A stretch of 64,000 nt of DNA from Leucocoprinus leucothites. Taxonomy: Eukaryota; Basidiomycota; Agaricomycetes; Agaricales; Agaricaceae. Below the pieces are notes generated by a model that did not search any database, was not told where the DNA came from, and saw only the letters and a list, made by a program, of their open reading frames with translations. Each line of letters starts with the position of its first letter. The stretch's first letter is position 1. Location: contig JAACJO010000012.1 of NCBI GenBank assembly GCA_013368445.1, positions 434,001 to 498,000 of the forward strand, written 5' to 3'. The translations under genes and the position numbers were made by a program. This document shows, piece after piece, positions 12,366 through 25,472 of the stretch.

Positions 12366-13302
12366 CTAGACTTTGTTCTCAGAGTAGTAGTAGTTCGCAG
12401 CATGACCAGTGGCCGGAGGAGAGGTAGCGTTTCCGAATGAGTTTGGTGCATCGCTGTAGGGGTAGTTGTATGTAGGCTGGGTCAGAGGATGAGTCTCTTC
12501 ATGGGGCTTGACGGCAGTATATTCTGGCCCAGTGGCAAGGGAGCGAGTCGCGATAATCTCGCGATCGGCCCTTTGCTTGGCAAGACGCCTGGCGTAATTA
12601 TGCACGACATAGCAAGCATCTGGAAGTGTGATAAGATCGATCAGATTTGCGCGGCTTACACGAGCTTAATGCGTGGAGGCTTACAAGCAACGACAACGAT
12701 AGGAACAATGGCTGACACCCAGATGCTCCACACCGGCAGCTTGGAGAAGTTGTTCAAGGCGTCACAATAGTTGGTAACCGTGCTATTCGTCGAGTTGTCG
12801 AAGAACTCAGTACAATCTCCCTTGGCTCCTGGATGATTGCGGAAGCGGTAGAACATCACGAGGGAATAGATCCCTGATGCGATTTGGAGTAGGAGCGTCA
12901 CATAGAGGAGGGCCAAATATGTCCTGACGAGTCCATTCTTCTTGAAGATGGCTCCTATGAAACTACGGGGGAAAGTCGTTGTTAGACCTCGGCATCCACG
13001 CCACAGTGACCATCAGTATTCCTCACCCGAAAAGGCCGATGACGGCCGCAAAAGTATAAACGGCGCCAGCAACGATAAATGCGATTTTTGAACTGGTTTG
13101 CAAGGTTTCATCTAGACAAGGAGGGCATTTAGCAATAGCTTGAAAGAGAAATGCAAGTCAGCTTACACCATCCTTGCTCTTTGGTCAGCCAAAGGAGGTA
13201 CCAAAAGGCGCCAGCTGCAAGACCACAGAGGATAAACTGGATGAGCGAGATCACAAGGGTCCCAAACCGCAGAGGAAGACAGCAACAGAATTTGGGAGAC
13301 AT
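12366..13302 (-). CDS. Four-helix membrane protein, unknown function (A)
   Basis: Four exons (13167-13302, 13027-13111, 12685-12962, 12366-12619) encode 250 residues beginning MSPKFCCCLPLRFGTLVISL; introns 55, 64 and 65 nt. Four hydrophobic helices are visible: FGTLVISLIQFILCG, IAFIVAGAVYTFAAVIGLFG, YLALLYVTLLLQIASGIYSL and WSIWVSAIVPIVVVAYACYV. The loop before helix 4 carries two NST/NSTV glycosylation sequons and two cysteines. The cytosolic tail is about 75 residues, Pro/Tyr/Asn-rich. The N-terminal CCC cluster is a plausible palmitoylation site. The layout recalls tetraspan/MARVEL-like proteins, but I do not recognise a named family. A second four-helix gene lies immediately upstream on the same strand. 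Confidence 0.82.
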
Positions 13303-13934
13303 GGCGAAGAAGGGGGATGGGCCAAGTGCTACTGTAGACGAGGCTAATTTATATGATGTGGAGGTGAAACAACCTCAGCCGGTAGTTAACGAGGTGAATG
13401 GACAGAATAATTATCGATCGTCCTTATTCTCACATATATACCTTTTCCCTGCCATGCCCAACAAGGAGAGCCAAGACCCCGTATCACAGCCTCACCCTAA
13501 CCTGGCTGCACCAGTGCAAAGAATTCCGCCCTAATGCACTCATTGGACTGCCACCATCACTCGAGATAAACATCACAGCGCTGAAGCGTACGACCGATCC
13601 CCCTTTGGTCATTACCGCAGCTTGCCACCCCCATGTAGGGAAATATTGAAATTATTATAGGGTTTCAAGCTCAACCTGGAATAAAGGCTGTCCGTCGCTC
13701 CCAAAACCCGGTCCCTTTGAATTCGACATCAACGAAACAAATGCACGTTTCTACATAACGGAACAGGTTCGATTATGAATAATGTCCAATGTTTATGTAC
13801 TGCATTATACAAGTGTACGATAATAATATGTACTAAAGTCCCATTCAGCCTGTCATTGAATTATTTGCCGAACACCAGCGCCGAGTCGCCATGAAGCTCG
13901 CCGCAGTCGCATCGCTTTTCGGCGTGCACCAATT
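13303..13934. other. Intergenic region between the two four-helix genes
   Basis: About 630 bases holding the promoter of gene A (TATA-like site at 13435) and the 3' end of gene B. No further gene seen. Confidence 0.4.
13435..13440 (-). promoter_or_regulatory. TATA-like box upstream of membrane protein A
   Basis: TATATA about 135 bases upstream of the ATG at 13302. Core-promoter candidate on composition and position only. Confidence 0.3.
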
Positions 13935-14855
13935 CTAACGTTTTGATTTCGTGTAACGGGCTGCGGAATCCATGGTAGCTAGCAATGTTATTTCAGAAGA
14001 ATCGCTAGGTTGCGCCCGATGTCCAAGTTCAATTGCTACTGGCATTAACGGCCGAGCAAGTGGGTCGTGGTAATGGCCGCCCTCGCTGACATTAGCGACG
14101 TCCTCCAGATCGACAACATGATATTTGTGAAGGACACCTCGCCAACGCCAAAGGAAATAAAGGACCACTACAAAGTCCGTGGGTCATCAGTATGATCAAT
14201 AGTCAAGAGAAAAATAACGCACATGTCTGAACCACAGTCTGGACGATAAAGGTAATCCAAACATAAGGCAGAGGAGCTCCGCGGAACGAAACGAGGTGCC
14301 GACACAGCTCGACATCCTCGTCATCGCTGTCTTCTTCTTCAATCTTTTCCTCGCAGTCTCGGACCTTCTTATCCCTAATAACTTGGTAGTAAACCACAAG
14401 GTACCAGATGCAAATGCCAATATGGACAATCCACACGAATGCCTGTGGTTTCCAGAAATCTTTCATAAAGCGCTTCCGGCGAAGGGCACCATAGAGGCTG
14501 TAGGTTCTAGTTCAGCTTGTAGTCGCATTAGGGGCCTGACAGCTTACTCACGCAACAGATGCGTTGAAAGCTGCATAGATTTCCCAGATGGCCAATGCAA
14601 GAGCGCAACTAACTAAAGTCTTGAGTGGCTCCACGTCTACTCAGGACAAGTTAATGAAAATGCTTGGCAAGGAAGTAAAAAGAGGAATGTACCATCATCA
14701 TGGCCTCTTGTAATCCACCATATCAGCCAGACTGCGTCTGCTCCATCCACAACAAGTTGGAATACCAGAGATACCACCACTCCATAGAACACAGGGATGC
14801 AGTGGAGGACCTTTTCGGTCATTAGAGAAGAGTAAAGCGGCGGAAGGGAATTCAT
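13935..14855 (-). CDS. Four-helix membrane protein, unknown function (B)
   Basis: Four exons (14693-14855, 14552-14639, 14223-14497, 13935-14167) encode 252 residues beginning MNSLPPLYSSLMTEKVLHCI; introns 53-55 nt. Helices are seen around IPVFYGVVVSLVFQLVVDG, LVSCALAIWEIYAAF, AFVWIVHIGICIWYLVVYY and YVWITFIVQTVVQTLVLYFL. Between helices 3 and 4 there is a highly acidic loop (EEKIEEEDSDDEDVE), and a ~65-residue hydrophilic C-terminal tail follows helix 4. The exon count and layout match neighbouring gene A, but the sequences share no motif I can see, so common descent is not shown. No family recognised. Both introns and coding phase are clean, so the gene model is good although function is unknown. 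Confidence 0.8.
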
Positions 14856-15700
14856 GTCGGAGTGCAGATGATTGGTTAAGTACTGGTTCAGCTGCCGGAG
14901 TCCACTTTGCTTGCGTCACTGACTCATGTACAGGTAGCGTATATTGAACCTTGGTAACGCAGAAACATCGTGTTCAACGCCCTCGGCCAGCCCCGAGTTT
15001 TACCGGCGATGTAGGAGGGCATTAGCGCGTTTTGCGTGTTTGGACTGCGCCCCTTTGGACGAAACTGAATAATTTTTCGAAGGATCCTGCCATGTTACGC
15101 AATGAGAAGCGTTGAAAATGGTATAGTCTCTTACCTTTAGGATGCGATCAGCCAGATACTTCTATATTTAGAACACCAGGGGACACACCTGAAATCTAAA
15201 GCTCGACCATGGACATGAGAGAGAAAGCACAAGCGCAAAAATGGATCACACATTTTGACAGACATTAAAGCTGGTAAAGAACAACAACAATGCTGTTGAG
15301 GATGTCGGAATGAGCTCAATGGCAGTTGATTGACCTTTCATTTGATTGGTTCTTCACAGCGCCGAAAGTTATCATGCGCGCAGCCACATCGATAGCACCA
15401 TTTCACCTATGGCCAGGTCCAAACCCTAATATAAGGATCCCAGTCGAAAAAAAGGTGGCATCCGAGAAAGCCGATTCGAATGCCTCAGAGACCATATATC
15501 CAAGTCGTGGTGGACAAAGACGACCTCCAGCAGCGCCGATCACCAAAGCGGTGCAGCCGAAACAGGCAGGGCTAATTCAAGCCTATTGTTGACAGATAGA
15601 TCTCACAATCCTTATTTATCATATCGATGCCCATCCGATCCTCATCCTCCTCCAGTACACATATCACCATCCTCCCCCGCACCTCTGGCTCCTGTGGACG
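14856..15700. other. Divergent promoter region, membrane protein B and MAP kinase
   Basis: About 845 bases between two divergent starts. A short open frame beginning at ATG 15374 (MRAATSIAPFHLW, ends 15592) sits in the presumed leader of the MAP kinase; it could be an upstream ORF, an unspliced exon or chance. Nothing else identified. Confidence 0.4.
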
Positions 15701-17525
<1,825 letters not shown>

Positions 17526-17922
17526 TGAACTTTATATCCCTCTTTATGCCCCCTTTTTTCTTGCGTTGGACAATTTAAATGCTAGTATAGTTTCAAAGCG
17601 CCTCTTGCCTTTGAACCTGGATGTTAGGATTCTCATTCAATGGATTAAGGAATATCTGAAATGTGTTTAGCTTGTTGATCTTCTTGTATAGTATCTGATC
17701 CCTCCTCAGCGGATATGAGTTTTTTTTTGCTTGATAGTCTTTTCAATGAAGTTTGATTTGTTGGCTTGTGATCAAATATTTACATATTTGTCGTAAGGGA
17801 GCCACCGAACGATCCCTGGTAAGTAATAAGGGTAAAGTGTACTCAGTATAGACACAGGTTTTGTCAGCGATTTGTTTCCCGAAGACATTTCTCCCAATGT
17901 CTTGAAAGTCTCGTGAATAGTA
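17526..17922. other. MAP kinase 3' region
   Basis: About 400 AT-rich bases between the MAP kinase stop and the next plus-strand start. No coding feature; probably 3' UTR and a short promoter. Confidence 0.4.
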
Positions 17923-18846
17923 ATGGTGAGATCCACTTACCCCCAGTCACACTCCTCCAACCCTGCCCAAGGTTATCTGATAATGTCCATGTCTTCTGTC
18001 CTCCTGACTTGCAAGTCGGGCAACGACTGGACACAAGCTGACCTTCAAAGATTTGCCATTCGAGTCACCGACATACCCTTCGAGGGTTTCTTCTCCCCTC
18101 TGTCTCTGAGTGACCTTCCACCCCTTCCACATTCGCTAGAGCCCTTCGCATCCATACCGCACCACACACAGGCTCCCGACGACGCAACATACAAATGGCT
18201 GCATTACCTCGACCTTGCGCAGGATGACCCCGAAGAAATCGCAGTCGATGTGTTCGCGGATAGACTGCTACACCTCATCGGTTATGATCAAGGTCGCAGA
18301 CTCATTCTCACCCGCCATGCTATTCCCTCCGTCTTTTGCGGGATTCAATACAGTCTCACAACAGACGTGTGTATATGCGACGAGAATGAGACCATACTCC
18401 TCCTAGCAAAGGATGATAAGAGTCATGTACGCAGGGGATTGGGCGACCACGGAATTCATGGCGTCATATGTGGGGACGCATTTCCTGGTGCGAGTGGTAG
18501 GGCCATCACTGGAAGGGGAGAAGCCGAAGCAACACTCATCGCGAGCGCCATTGCCGCATTTCGAAGCAACAACGATACTAGGTTGAACAAGCTCGGGCTG
18601 CCACAGTTAGAGGAGATGTCGTTCCCTGGTATCTCATTCACCGGGACCCTTCCGACGTTCTATCGCATCAGAGTGACGGCCAAATTGCAACAGGCAGTCG
18701 AGACCGGAACTCATGCAGATTCGGTGACGGAGGTCCTTCGTCATGTTCCCAAAGTTCCTGGTTCTCGAGATAAAGGAATGAAGGATCTAGCCAATCGTCA
18801 AACACTGCTGCGTTACTTCGTTGCTTTCAAGAGGTTCCTTTTGTAG
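17923..18846 (+). CDS. Intronless protein of a mushroom-expanded family, possible PD-(D/E)XK fold
   Basis: A single uninterrupted frame of 307 residues, in contrast to its intron-rich neighbours. I recall proteins of this look being numerous and fast-evolving in Agaricomycetes, with unknown function. Conserved-looking blocks are TYKWLHYLDLAQDDPEEIAVDVFADRLL, then TDVCICDENETILLLAKDDKSH, then EAEATLIASAIAAFRSNN, and near the end FYRIRVTAKLQQAV. The middle block (Asp, about a dozen residues, then Asp-Asp-Lys on a hydrophobic strand, followed by a helix with Glu and Ala) looks like a PD-(D/E)XK nuclease-like core; that is inference. A second in-frame Met (MSMSSVLLTCKSG) lies at residue 21. It lies between the MAP kinase and the convergent trpC gene and shows no operon-like link to either. 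Confidence 0.75.
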   Translation: MVRSTYPQSHSSNPAQGYLIMSMSSVLLTCKSGNDWTQADLQRFAIRVTDIPFEGFFSPLSLSDLPPLPHSLEPFASIPHHTQAPDDATYKWLHYLDLAQDDPEEIAVDVFADRLLHLIGYDQGRRLILTRHAIPSVFCGIQYSLTTDVCICDENETILLLAKDDKSHVRRGLGDHGIHGVICGDAFPGASGRAITGRGEAEATLIASAIAAFRSNNDTRLNKLGLPQLEEMSFPGISFTGTLPTFYRIRVTAKLQQAVETGTHADSVTEVLRHVPKVPGSRDKGMKDLANRQTLLRYFVAFKRFLL

Positions 18847-19003
18847 GAACGGATACAGGCTTAAAAAATGCGATCTGTACATTATCTAATTAATTGTACA
18901 AAGACCAGTTTTACAGCCGATATGAGTACAAGATGATGGTTCCAGCTACAGTTAACAGTCATGAACGGCACATGCGATGAGCAAAGTTGGTATCAAATAT
19001 CCT

Positions 19004-21586
19004 TTAGTCGCTGGAAGGGTAACCTTTGGCGCGGCAGATAAACTCCCTGACTTTCTCTACGTCCTTCGAGATGCCATCTTCCGATTCAACGCCGCCGCTC
19101 ACATCGACAGCCCAAGGCTTAACTTGTTTCACAGCATCTGCCACGTTCTCCGCAGTCAAGCCGCCCCCTAAGATGACTGGAAGTGGATGGCTGCCTATCG
19201 AGTTCGTGGAAGCCGGTGTCCCGTTGAGATCCGCAGCACCCATGTACGCCTTGGCACCATTGAGTAAGATTTCGCCACCCTCGACGACCTTTTTCGCGAA
19301 TGCCCAGTCAACGACCTTTCCAGAACCTCCACTCAATCCATCCTCCCGCAAGCTATCGAAGAGAATAAACTGGTGAGCGCCAGGGCGAGTGATGCTGTCA
19401 ACGCCTGTAATCTTGCCTCCCGACGATGCGAGGTGGAATACACGGATGACTGGGACAGGAATCTGCGATGCCCAGTCCAATGGCTCATTCCCGTGTAGTT
19501 GCACGAGATCAAGCTGAACGTCCGCAACAGTCTCGAGGACCTCCTCCAACGTGTTATTCTGGAACACACCAACCAGGAGGGGACGCGTCTGCTTCGTGGT
19601 TTTTCCGAGTCGCTTTGCGTTAGTCGTAAACCAAGGGGTATTTGTCGAGGGAGTCGAAGAAGATGAAGCAGCACTGTAATCAAAGTCGTACCGACGCGCC
19701 CGAATTGCCGCAGAGATATCCTTCGCGGTATGACGATCAATGTAGCGTTTGGAGTTCTTGACAAACATCAACCCGAGGAGATCTGCACCGGCATCTGCGA
19801 TCGCAAGCGCCTGTTCTCGCGTTTTGACACCGCAAATCTTTACGAGGGGCTTCTCCTTCTCCTCGGCCTTCGCAGAGGCAGGTTGCGAATCGCCAACCAA
19901 CTCTCTGATGAATGCACCAGTATCCTTAGCCTTCATCAGGCTCTCGCCAACTAGTATTGCACGAACGTTCTGACCCTTGTAGCGTTCGACGTCATGTCGG
20001 GACGAGATACCGCTGAGAGCGCAGAGGACGACGTCTTTGTTCCTCGTCATGTCACTAAGGCGGCTAGTAGTGCTCATGTCAACGTTGAAGTTGTGAAGGT
20101 TGCGGTTGTTGACACCAATAACTTTGGCTTTCAAAGATAGTGCCACCTCCATCTCCTGGGCGTTGTTGACTTCAACAAGGGGCTCCATGCCGAGCTCAAG
20201 GGCATAGTTGTACAGGTCACGGAGGAGAGACTCCGAGAGCATGCTGACGATGAGAAGAATAGAATCGGCACCCCAGACTCTCGATTCAAGAACCTGGTAT
20301 CTACTGAGAATGAAATCCTTGCGGAGGATGGCAGGGCGATTGGGAAGATGAGCGACTGCCTGGCGCGCGTGTAGCATGTCGTTGAGGGAACCAAGGAACC
20401 ATTTCGGTTCAGTGAGGACGGAGATGACGTGGGCACCAGCTAGAGCGTACTTGAGTGCCTGGGCTGCTGGATTGATGCTGATAGCGATAGGCCCCTTGGA
20501 CGGCGATGCCCGTTTGATTTCGGCGAACATAGCGGGCCTCTCGGTAGAAGCATTCTGCTTGACACGAGCGAGGAAGTCGTTCTGGGGTGGAGAGATGTTC
20601 AAGGAATGAAGGGTCAGCAGATCTTGAGTTGTCGAACCCGGTGTCGCTTGAGCTTGATCGACATCGATAAGGCGCTGCTGACGGATTTTATCCAGGATCG
20701 AGGGTACCTTCTCAGTGGTGCCGTCAATCTTGACTGGGGCGGATTCCTGGGCGTTGGCTTCGGGTAGGAAAGGTGGTAACTCGGGGTCGACAACATGGAC
20801 CTCGGGATTTTCCTCCCAGAGACCGCCTCGCAGTGAGAGGAAGTTCTTCACGAGGTCGTCACCTCCTTCACTAAGAATACTCTCTGGGTGATATTGAACG
20901 GCCTCAAGGGTGTATTTGCGGTGACGGACACCCATAATGACGCCAGATTCTTCCGTCACGGATGTCACTGCAAGATCTGCAGGTAGGGTTTCATAGGAAG
21001 CGCTCAAGGAGTGATAACGGATGGAAGGCAAGCCCTGCGGGACGCCTCTAAAGCATCCACGGTTGTCATGACGTATGCGACTGACTTTGCCGTGCATGAT
21101 TTCACCGGCATACCTGACAAGGCAAGAGATGTAAGCATAAAGCACAACCGAGAGGTATCGATCAAGAGCGAGAGTTGGCGGTCATTGCAAGAGTAAGCCA
21201 TTTCTTTGAAATAAGCGGAGGTAGAATATGTAGGGGAAGCTGAAAATAAGCGAAAGATAGTTTACTCACCCAATGGAGCCTCCGAAAAGGTCGACAAGAC
21301 ACTCTAACCCCATGCAAACGCCGAGGACTGGAACCTTGCCCGTGAAATATTTGATGGCATCCTTGGAGACACCCGAGTCTGTCTGAGGATGACCAGGTCC
21401 TGGAGAGATGACGAGGGAGTTAAGTCTAAGTAGAGGGAATTGAGCAGGAGTGATAGCGTCGTTGCGAATGACGGTAACGTTAGCACCGGCAAGGCAAAGC
21501 TGCTGGTAGAGATTCCAGGTAAATGAGTCAAAGTTGTCGATCATGAGGACATCGAGCTGTCCGGAGAGATGGGGTGGGAGAGCCAT
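19004..21586 (-). CDS. trpC: Trifunctional tryptophan biosynthesis enzyme: GATase-IGPS-PRAI
   Basis: Two exons (21270-21586 and 19004-21113) encode 808 residues; the 156-nt intron 21114-21269 is the longest among the enzymes here. Domain order: glutamine amidotransferase (component II of anthranilate synthase), residues ~1-240, with nucleophile Cys in GVCMG and His/Glu in QYHPES. Then indole-3-glycerol-phosphate synthase, ~265-525, with [19 protein letters not shown] and ALSGISS. Finally phosphoribosylanthranilate isomerase, ~540-808, opening [13 protein letters not shown] and ending with [12 protein letters not shown]. This fusion is the usual fungal form and gives ammonia to anthranilate synthase component I, then carries out the isomerase and cyclase steps, in the cytosol. 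All catalytic motifs appear intact. The ATG gives [20 protein letters not shown]. Confidence 0.96.
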
Positions 21587-21950
21587 TATTTCCTCAGCCG
21601 TGTCGATAGGAACGAATGGGCGGGGTAAAGATGGGCGAGTAAGAGGCCACTAGGAGAATTTTATATGAAGACGAGTGGCAGCCAGCTTTCACCAAAATCT
21701 TGATCTTGTGATCTCAGGGAATTCCAGTCACAACGCGTTACCGCGCTAACATAAATACCCTAAATCTGATCAGTATTCAGTAGGCGATCTTCGGCTATGA
21801 ACACTCTGCGTAGCTTCTCGTCCGGATCGGGATAGAAAGGTGTGCTTTAGCATCTCCGCTCAAAATTTGTTAAGTGTACTATAACAAGCTACATCACATT
21901 CTGACTGTCTAATCCGGTACACTCTTCTCGGAGGGCGGTATATGATCACC
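21587..21950. other. Intergenic, trpC promoter
   Basis: About 360 bases between the trpC start and the stop of the carboxypeptidase gene, both minus strand. No other feature seen. Confidence 0.4.
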
Positions 21951-24324
21951 TTACGTAGATACAGAGTCTTGATGCCCCAAGAGGTAGCTCATCGTGTTAA
22001 ATGAAGCCCAGGGAACAAATTCTGCCCCAGTTAACATTCAGTGAGTGCCGATCCTCAAGGGGGAAATGATATTGACTTACGAGGCGTCATATGTCCGCTA
22101 TAGAAGAACTCAACGTCTGCATAATCGTGATGAGCATTGATAGGGACAATGAATCGCTGAGCATCACTCACAGGTCAGATTACGCTCAGTGTGGGTATGT
22201 CCGAACACTCCGAAGCCGTCAACTGTGAAGCTTTCTGGCTCAATTGGCGTTTGGAAGCCCTGCGCTCCATTCCAAGTCATGTTCCTGCACAGACATCAGT
22301 AGGAGATTTCATTGGCCAAGTCAGAGATTATTACTGTATGGCAATACGAGTTCCTTCCGCAATCAAGATCATATCCTGTAGCAGGTTATAAATAGTCTGT
22401 GACAGATAAAACAAATACCCTTGAACATACCGCCAGACCATGAACAACAACCACCCTCTCAGAATTCTCAATCACGTTTGGCATTACACCGCTGAGCATC
22501 GAGGGCAGTGACTGGTCACTACGAACATAAACATTCCTGTCCGAGCAGGTCGACCACTCCATGTGAGGAGCATGGATGGCGTCTTGCACCTATTCCGGGT
22601 GGTGCCCGGGTCAGTCAGTTGTAATGTTCACGACAGATGCAGGGGCGACATCAACCCACATCAGTCCTGATACATAAGCCGTTAGCACGAAAAATGAAAA
22701 TAGATGAAGCCTAAAGCCCACCTGTTGAAATAAATGAATTCTTGAGTGTCGCGCGGGAAGCCGAGAACACTCCCTAGGATCTCGTCAATTCTCGTCAAAA
22801 GCACGCGGAAATATTATTTACAGAGGTTAGGGAAGGTGTCAGTCACACTGATGATTTCGTTAAACCGAGAACGAGCAACGGCTTCGAAAGATAAAGCACG
22901 CACCGGTATACATTGAACGCTGGGTTCAGACTGCAGAGATGATCAGGGTTGATCGGAGAAGTTTGAAATTTTACTCACACTCCAACTGCACGTTGTATCA
23001 ATCTGGATATGCGACACTCAGGTGCCGTACCCACCAAAGGCAACGGACCGTTAGGTGGATAGGTGACGAATTTATCCAAATAGTCGGTGAAACCGCAATC
23101 ATCGGATATCCGTTGTAATTCAGCCCAGAAAGAACTATTGAAGGGGAACACATTTTGATTGGCCTACGCCGGCGCCAGAATGGCTTTAGCGACAGCGGGC
23201 ATGGAAGGTGTCAAAACTCACTTGAGCGAAGCGAAGAGCGGGGATATCCCGTTGGACAGTACCGCTCGATAAGGATGGATCGGCTATCCAGATACCCTTG
23301 AGGTCTAATGGTAGACCAGGATGCTCGTATATCCAGTTGGCGATGTAGGGCACATCTAAAGTTAAGCGTGAAGTGAAGCACATAAGTTGATAGAATGCTA
23401 CAAGAGAAGGACCTGTCACTCACAAAAGCCGGCATACTAGGAAACGTATCAAATCATTCATATTATCTGATTCATATGAAAAGGACCACTAACGCTCTCC
23501 CCTGTCAAGTAGAAATTGCTACCCTTGAGTTCATCAAAAACTTCCAGGAACTGTCCGAGGAATCCGACCAGCTGTTCTGCAAGCTGGTCATCATTTGTGA
23601 TGTTGGCAACACCCTGAGTAAAGCCAGTCTAAGCACAAGAATGCCAAAATGAGCTCCGGTTTCACTTGGAAGATATCTTGTCAAACTTACTCCAACAGGC
23701 TGCTCGACCCAAAGAACATTCGCTAACTTCGTCCACGAGAACGGGTTCCTGTCATCAAGAGCTTAAAAGGCTGATTCTAATAATAATTGATAAATATAGG
23801 CGTACGGAGTGGGCTCAGCTTGGCCCCACGACCATGAAATGGGCCCGTTCTCTTGCAAGAAGCCCTCGAGCGATGAGCAACCAGGGCCACCTAGATGATG
23901 TCAATAATATAGCCCAAGCGAACAAACACACTTCCATACCATTTGTCCAGAAAACCAGATCATTGGCATTATCAAGGTTGGCCGTGGGCCAGAACCAGAA
24001 GAAAAGCTTGCGGGTTTCATGTTCTGCTCCAGAGATGGGCAATAAGCCCGCCCAAGACGGACCGGCGTCAAAATTGACTTCGGGAATCTTCGTTCCATCG
24101 ACAAAGAATTTGCGGGCTTTCGGGTTTTTGAAAGGGAGATCAGTAGGCGGACCCTGTCTCCGATCGAAGGCGTTGACTCTGGCGTCCATCATAGCGCGCA
24201 TTCGTTCAATTTGCTCTTTCTGCATCTCCATCGCTTCCTCTAGTCCCTCCATGGCGCCGCCCAAGCCGAGGACGGACGGAATCGAGGCAAGGGCCAAAAG
24301 CGAAAATGATAAAAGAGTACGCAT
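21951..24324 (-). CDS. S10 family serine carboxypeptidase, secreted or vacuolar
   Basis: Sixteen exons encode 508 residues: 23940-24324, 23806-23890, 23691-23748, 23494-23628, 23424-23436, 23222-23355, 22979-23163, 22904-22930, 22822-22847, 22722-22773, 22660-22666, 22431-22589, 22335-22375, 22172-22284, 22081-22116, 21951-22021. Exons 5 (13 nt) and 11 (7 nt) are tiny but necessary: they complete GESYAGFYVPYIANW and NRTDVQDAIHAPHMEW. A signal peptide (MRTLLSFSLLALASIPSVLG) starts the protein. The catalytic triad is visible: Ser in GESYAG, Asp after HGLA in the fifteenth-codon region HGLADMILIAEG, and His in SGHMTP. Substrate-pocket motif GGPGCSSLEG and ENGP are intact. The enzyme removes C-terminal residues from peptides at acid pH. 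An in-frame ATG four codons upstream is possible. Secreted versus vacuolar location cannot be read directly. Confidence 0.93.
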
Positions 24325-25472
24325 TGTCAAGAACAACAGCGTTAAGAGATGTATAGTCGCTTTGTGACGTCCTTATATCATATCATGACTCCCTGTTTCC
24401 AAAAGCATAAGGAAGAGTGTCCATGTGCATGTATCAGTTAGTACAGGGACGAAAATGGCGCAAGATACGCACCTCAAGGCTCTCTGAGGAACTTCCCGCC
24501 AGAATGAAATCGGCACAGACTCGGATGCACTTCCGCAGCCTCTCTCGCAACATCAAAGAAGTTCGGAACTAGAGTCGTAGAAGACAGAATGTATCTGGTG
24601 ACAAAGGAGAACTTCCTTCCCCCTTGTAAATGGGATCGAGTGTCTCAGGCTGAAGCTTTGGAGAGCCAAAGAGATCAGGTTGGCTATACAAAGTACTCTA
24701 CTTCTTTGCCAAACGCCACATTGTTGCCCTCGGTCGAGAGACATGTGGCCTCTGCCGTGCCAAAACAAAGCACATTGGGGCACAGGCTTTCCCAAGCAAA
24801 GGCCTTTGCGCATGGTGGAAATCGTCGAGTTTGGAAGAAAGTGGTGGATAATCACTTTATCGTGTGTTCTTGACCCATAAATATCGTTTTTTCGGGACAC
24901 CATCCCCAAATGCTGATGAAGGAGGCGGTGAAGTATGGGAAAAAGAAGTGGGCAAGGCATAAGGTAATGTTCAGGTGCTGGAACTGGAACTGTGGTAGAT
25001 TCGACGCGTCTTCAGGGTCTATAGAAGAATAGTGCCTTGGCCGCTTCCCGACGCCTCCAATCATCAGCTATCAAGTTGAGGAGTATGGTAGATGGTATGA
25101 GCAGGGTTACTGGCGTTGACTGAACATGAGAAAGGGAACCATCAGGGTTGCGAACATGATTTACCATATTTAGCAGCCTTCGACCACTGACCGCTGACCT
25201 CATCCTTTCTGACACTGTCCCACGAGGCTCACATCGCCCTTATCGTCGACCAGCTCTGGCTGTTTCGTCTAAGGTAATGGAATCTTACACTGCAAACTGA
25301 ACTAGTCTCTGCAAGTTTTCTTTTCGCAATATTTGATACCTCCGTCGTTTTTCTCGAGCTTGATCTAGGCCTTTTCACGAATACTATTTCACGATTTTGT
25401 CACAATCTCCCTCCCCCTTTGCTTTTTTTCTTCTTCTTTGAAAGATACATTATCTGCCATTCTGATTGGAGT
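24325..25472. other. Divergent intergenic region, no gene recognised
   Basis: About 1.15 kb between the divergent carboxypeptidase and OST-alpha-like genes. Open frames of 60-135 codons occur on both strands (for example minus 25012-25215), but none shows a domain, consistent splice sites or an obvious start. A pyrimidine-rich run near 25390-25440 suits the promoter of the plus-strand gene. Confidence 0.4.
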
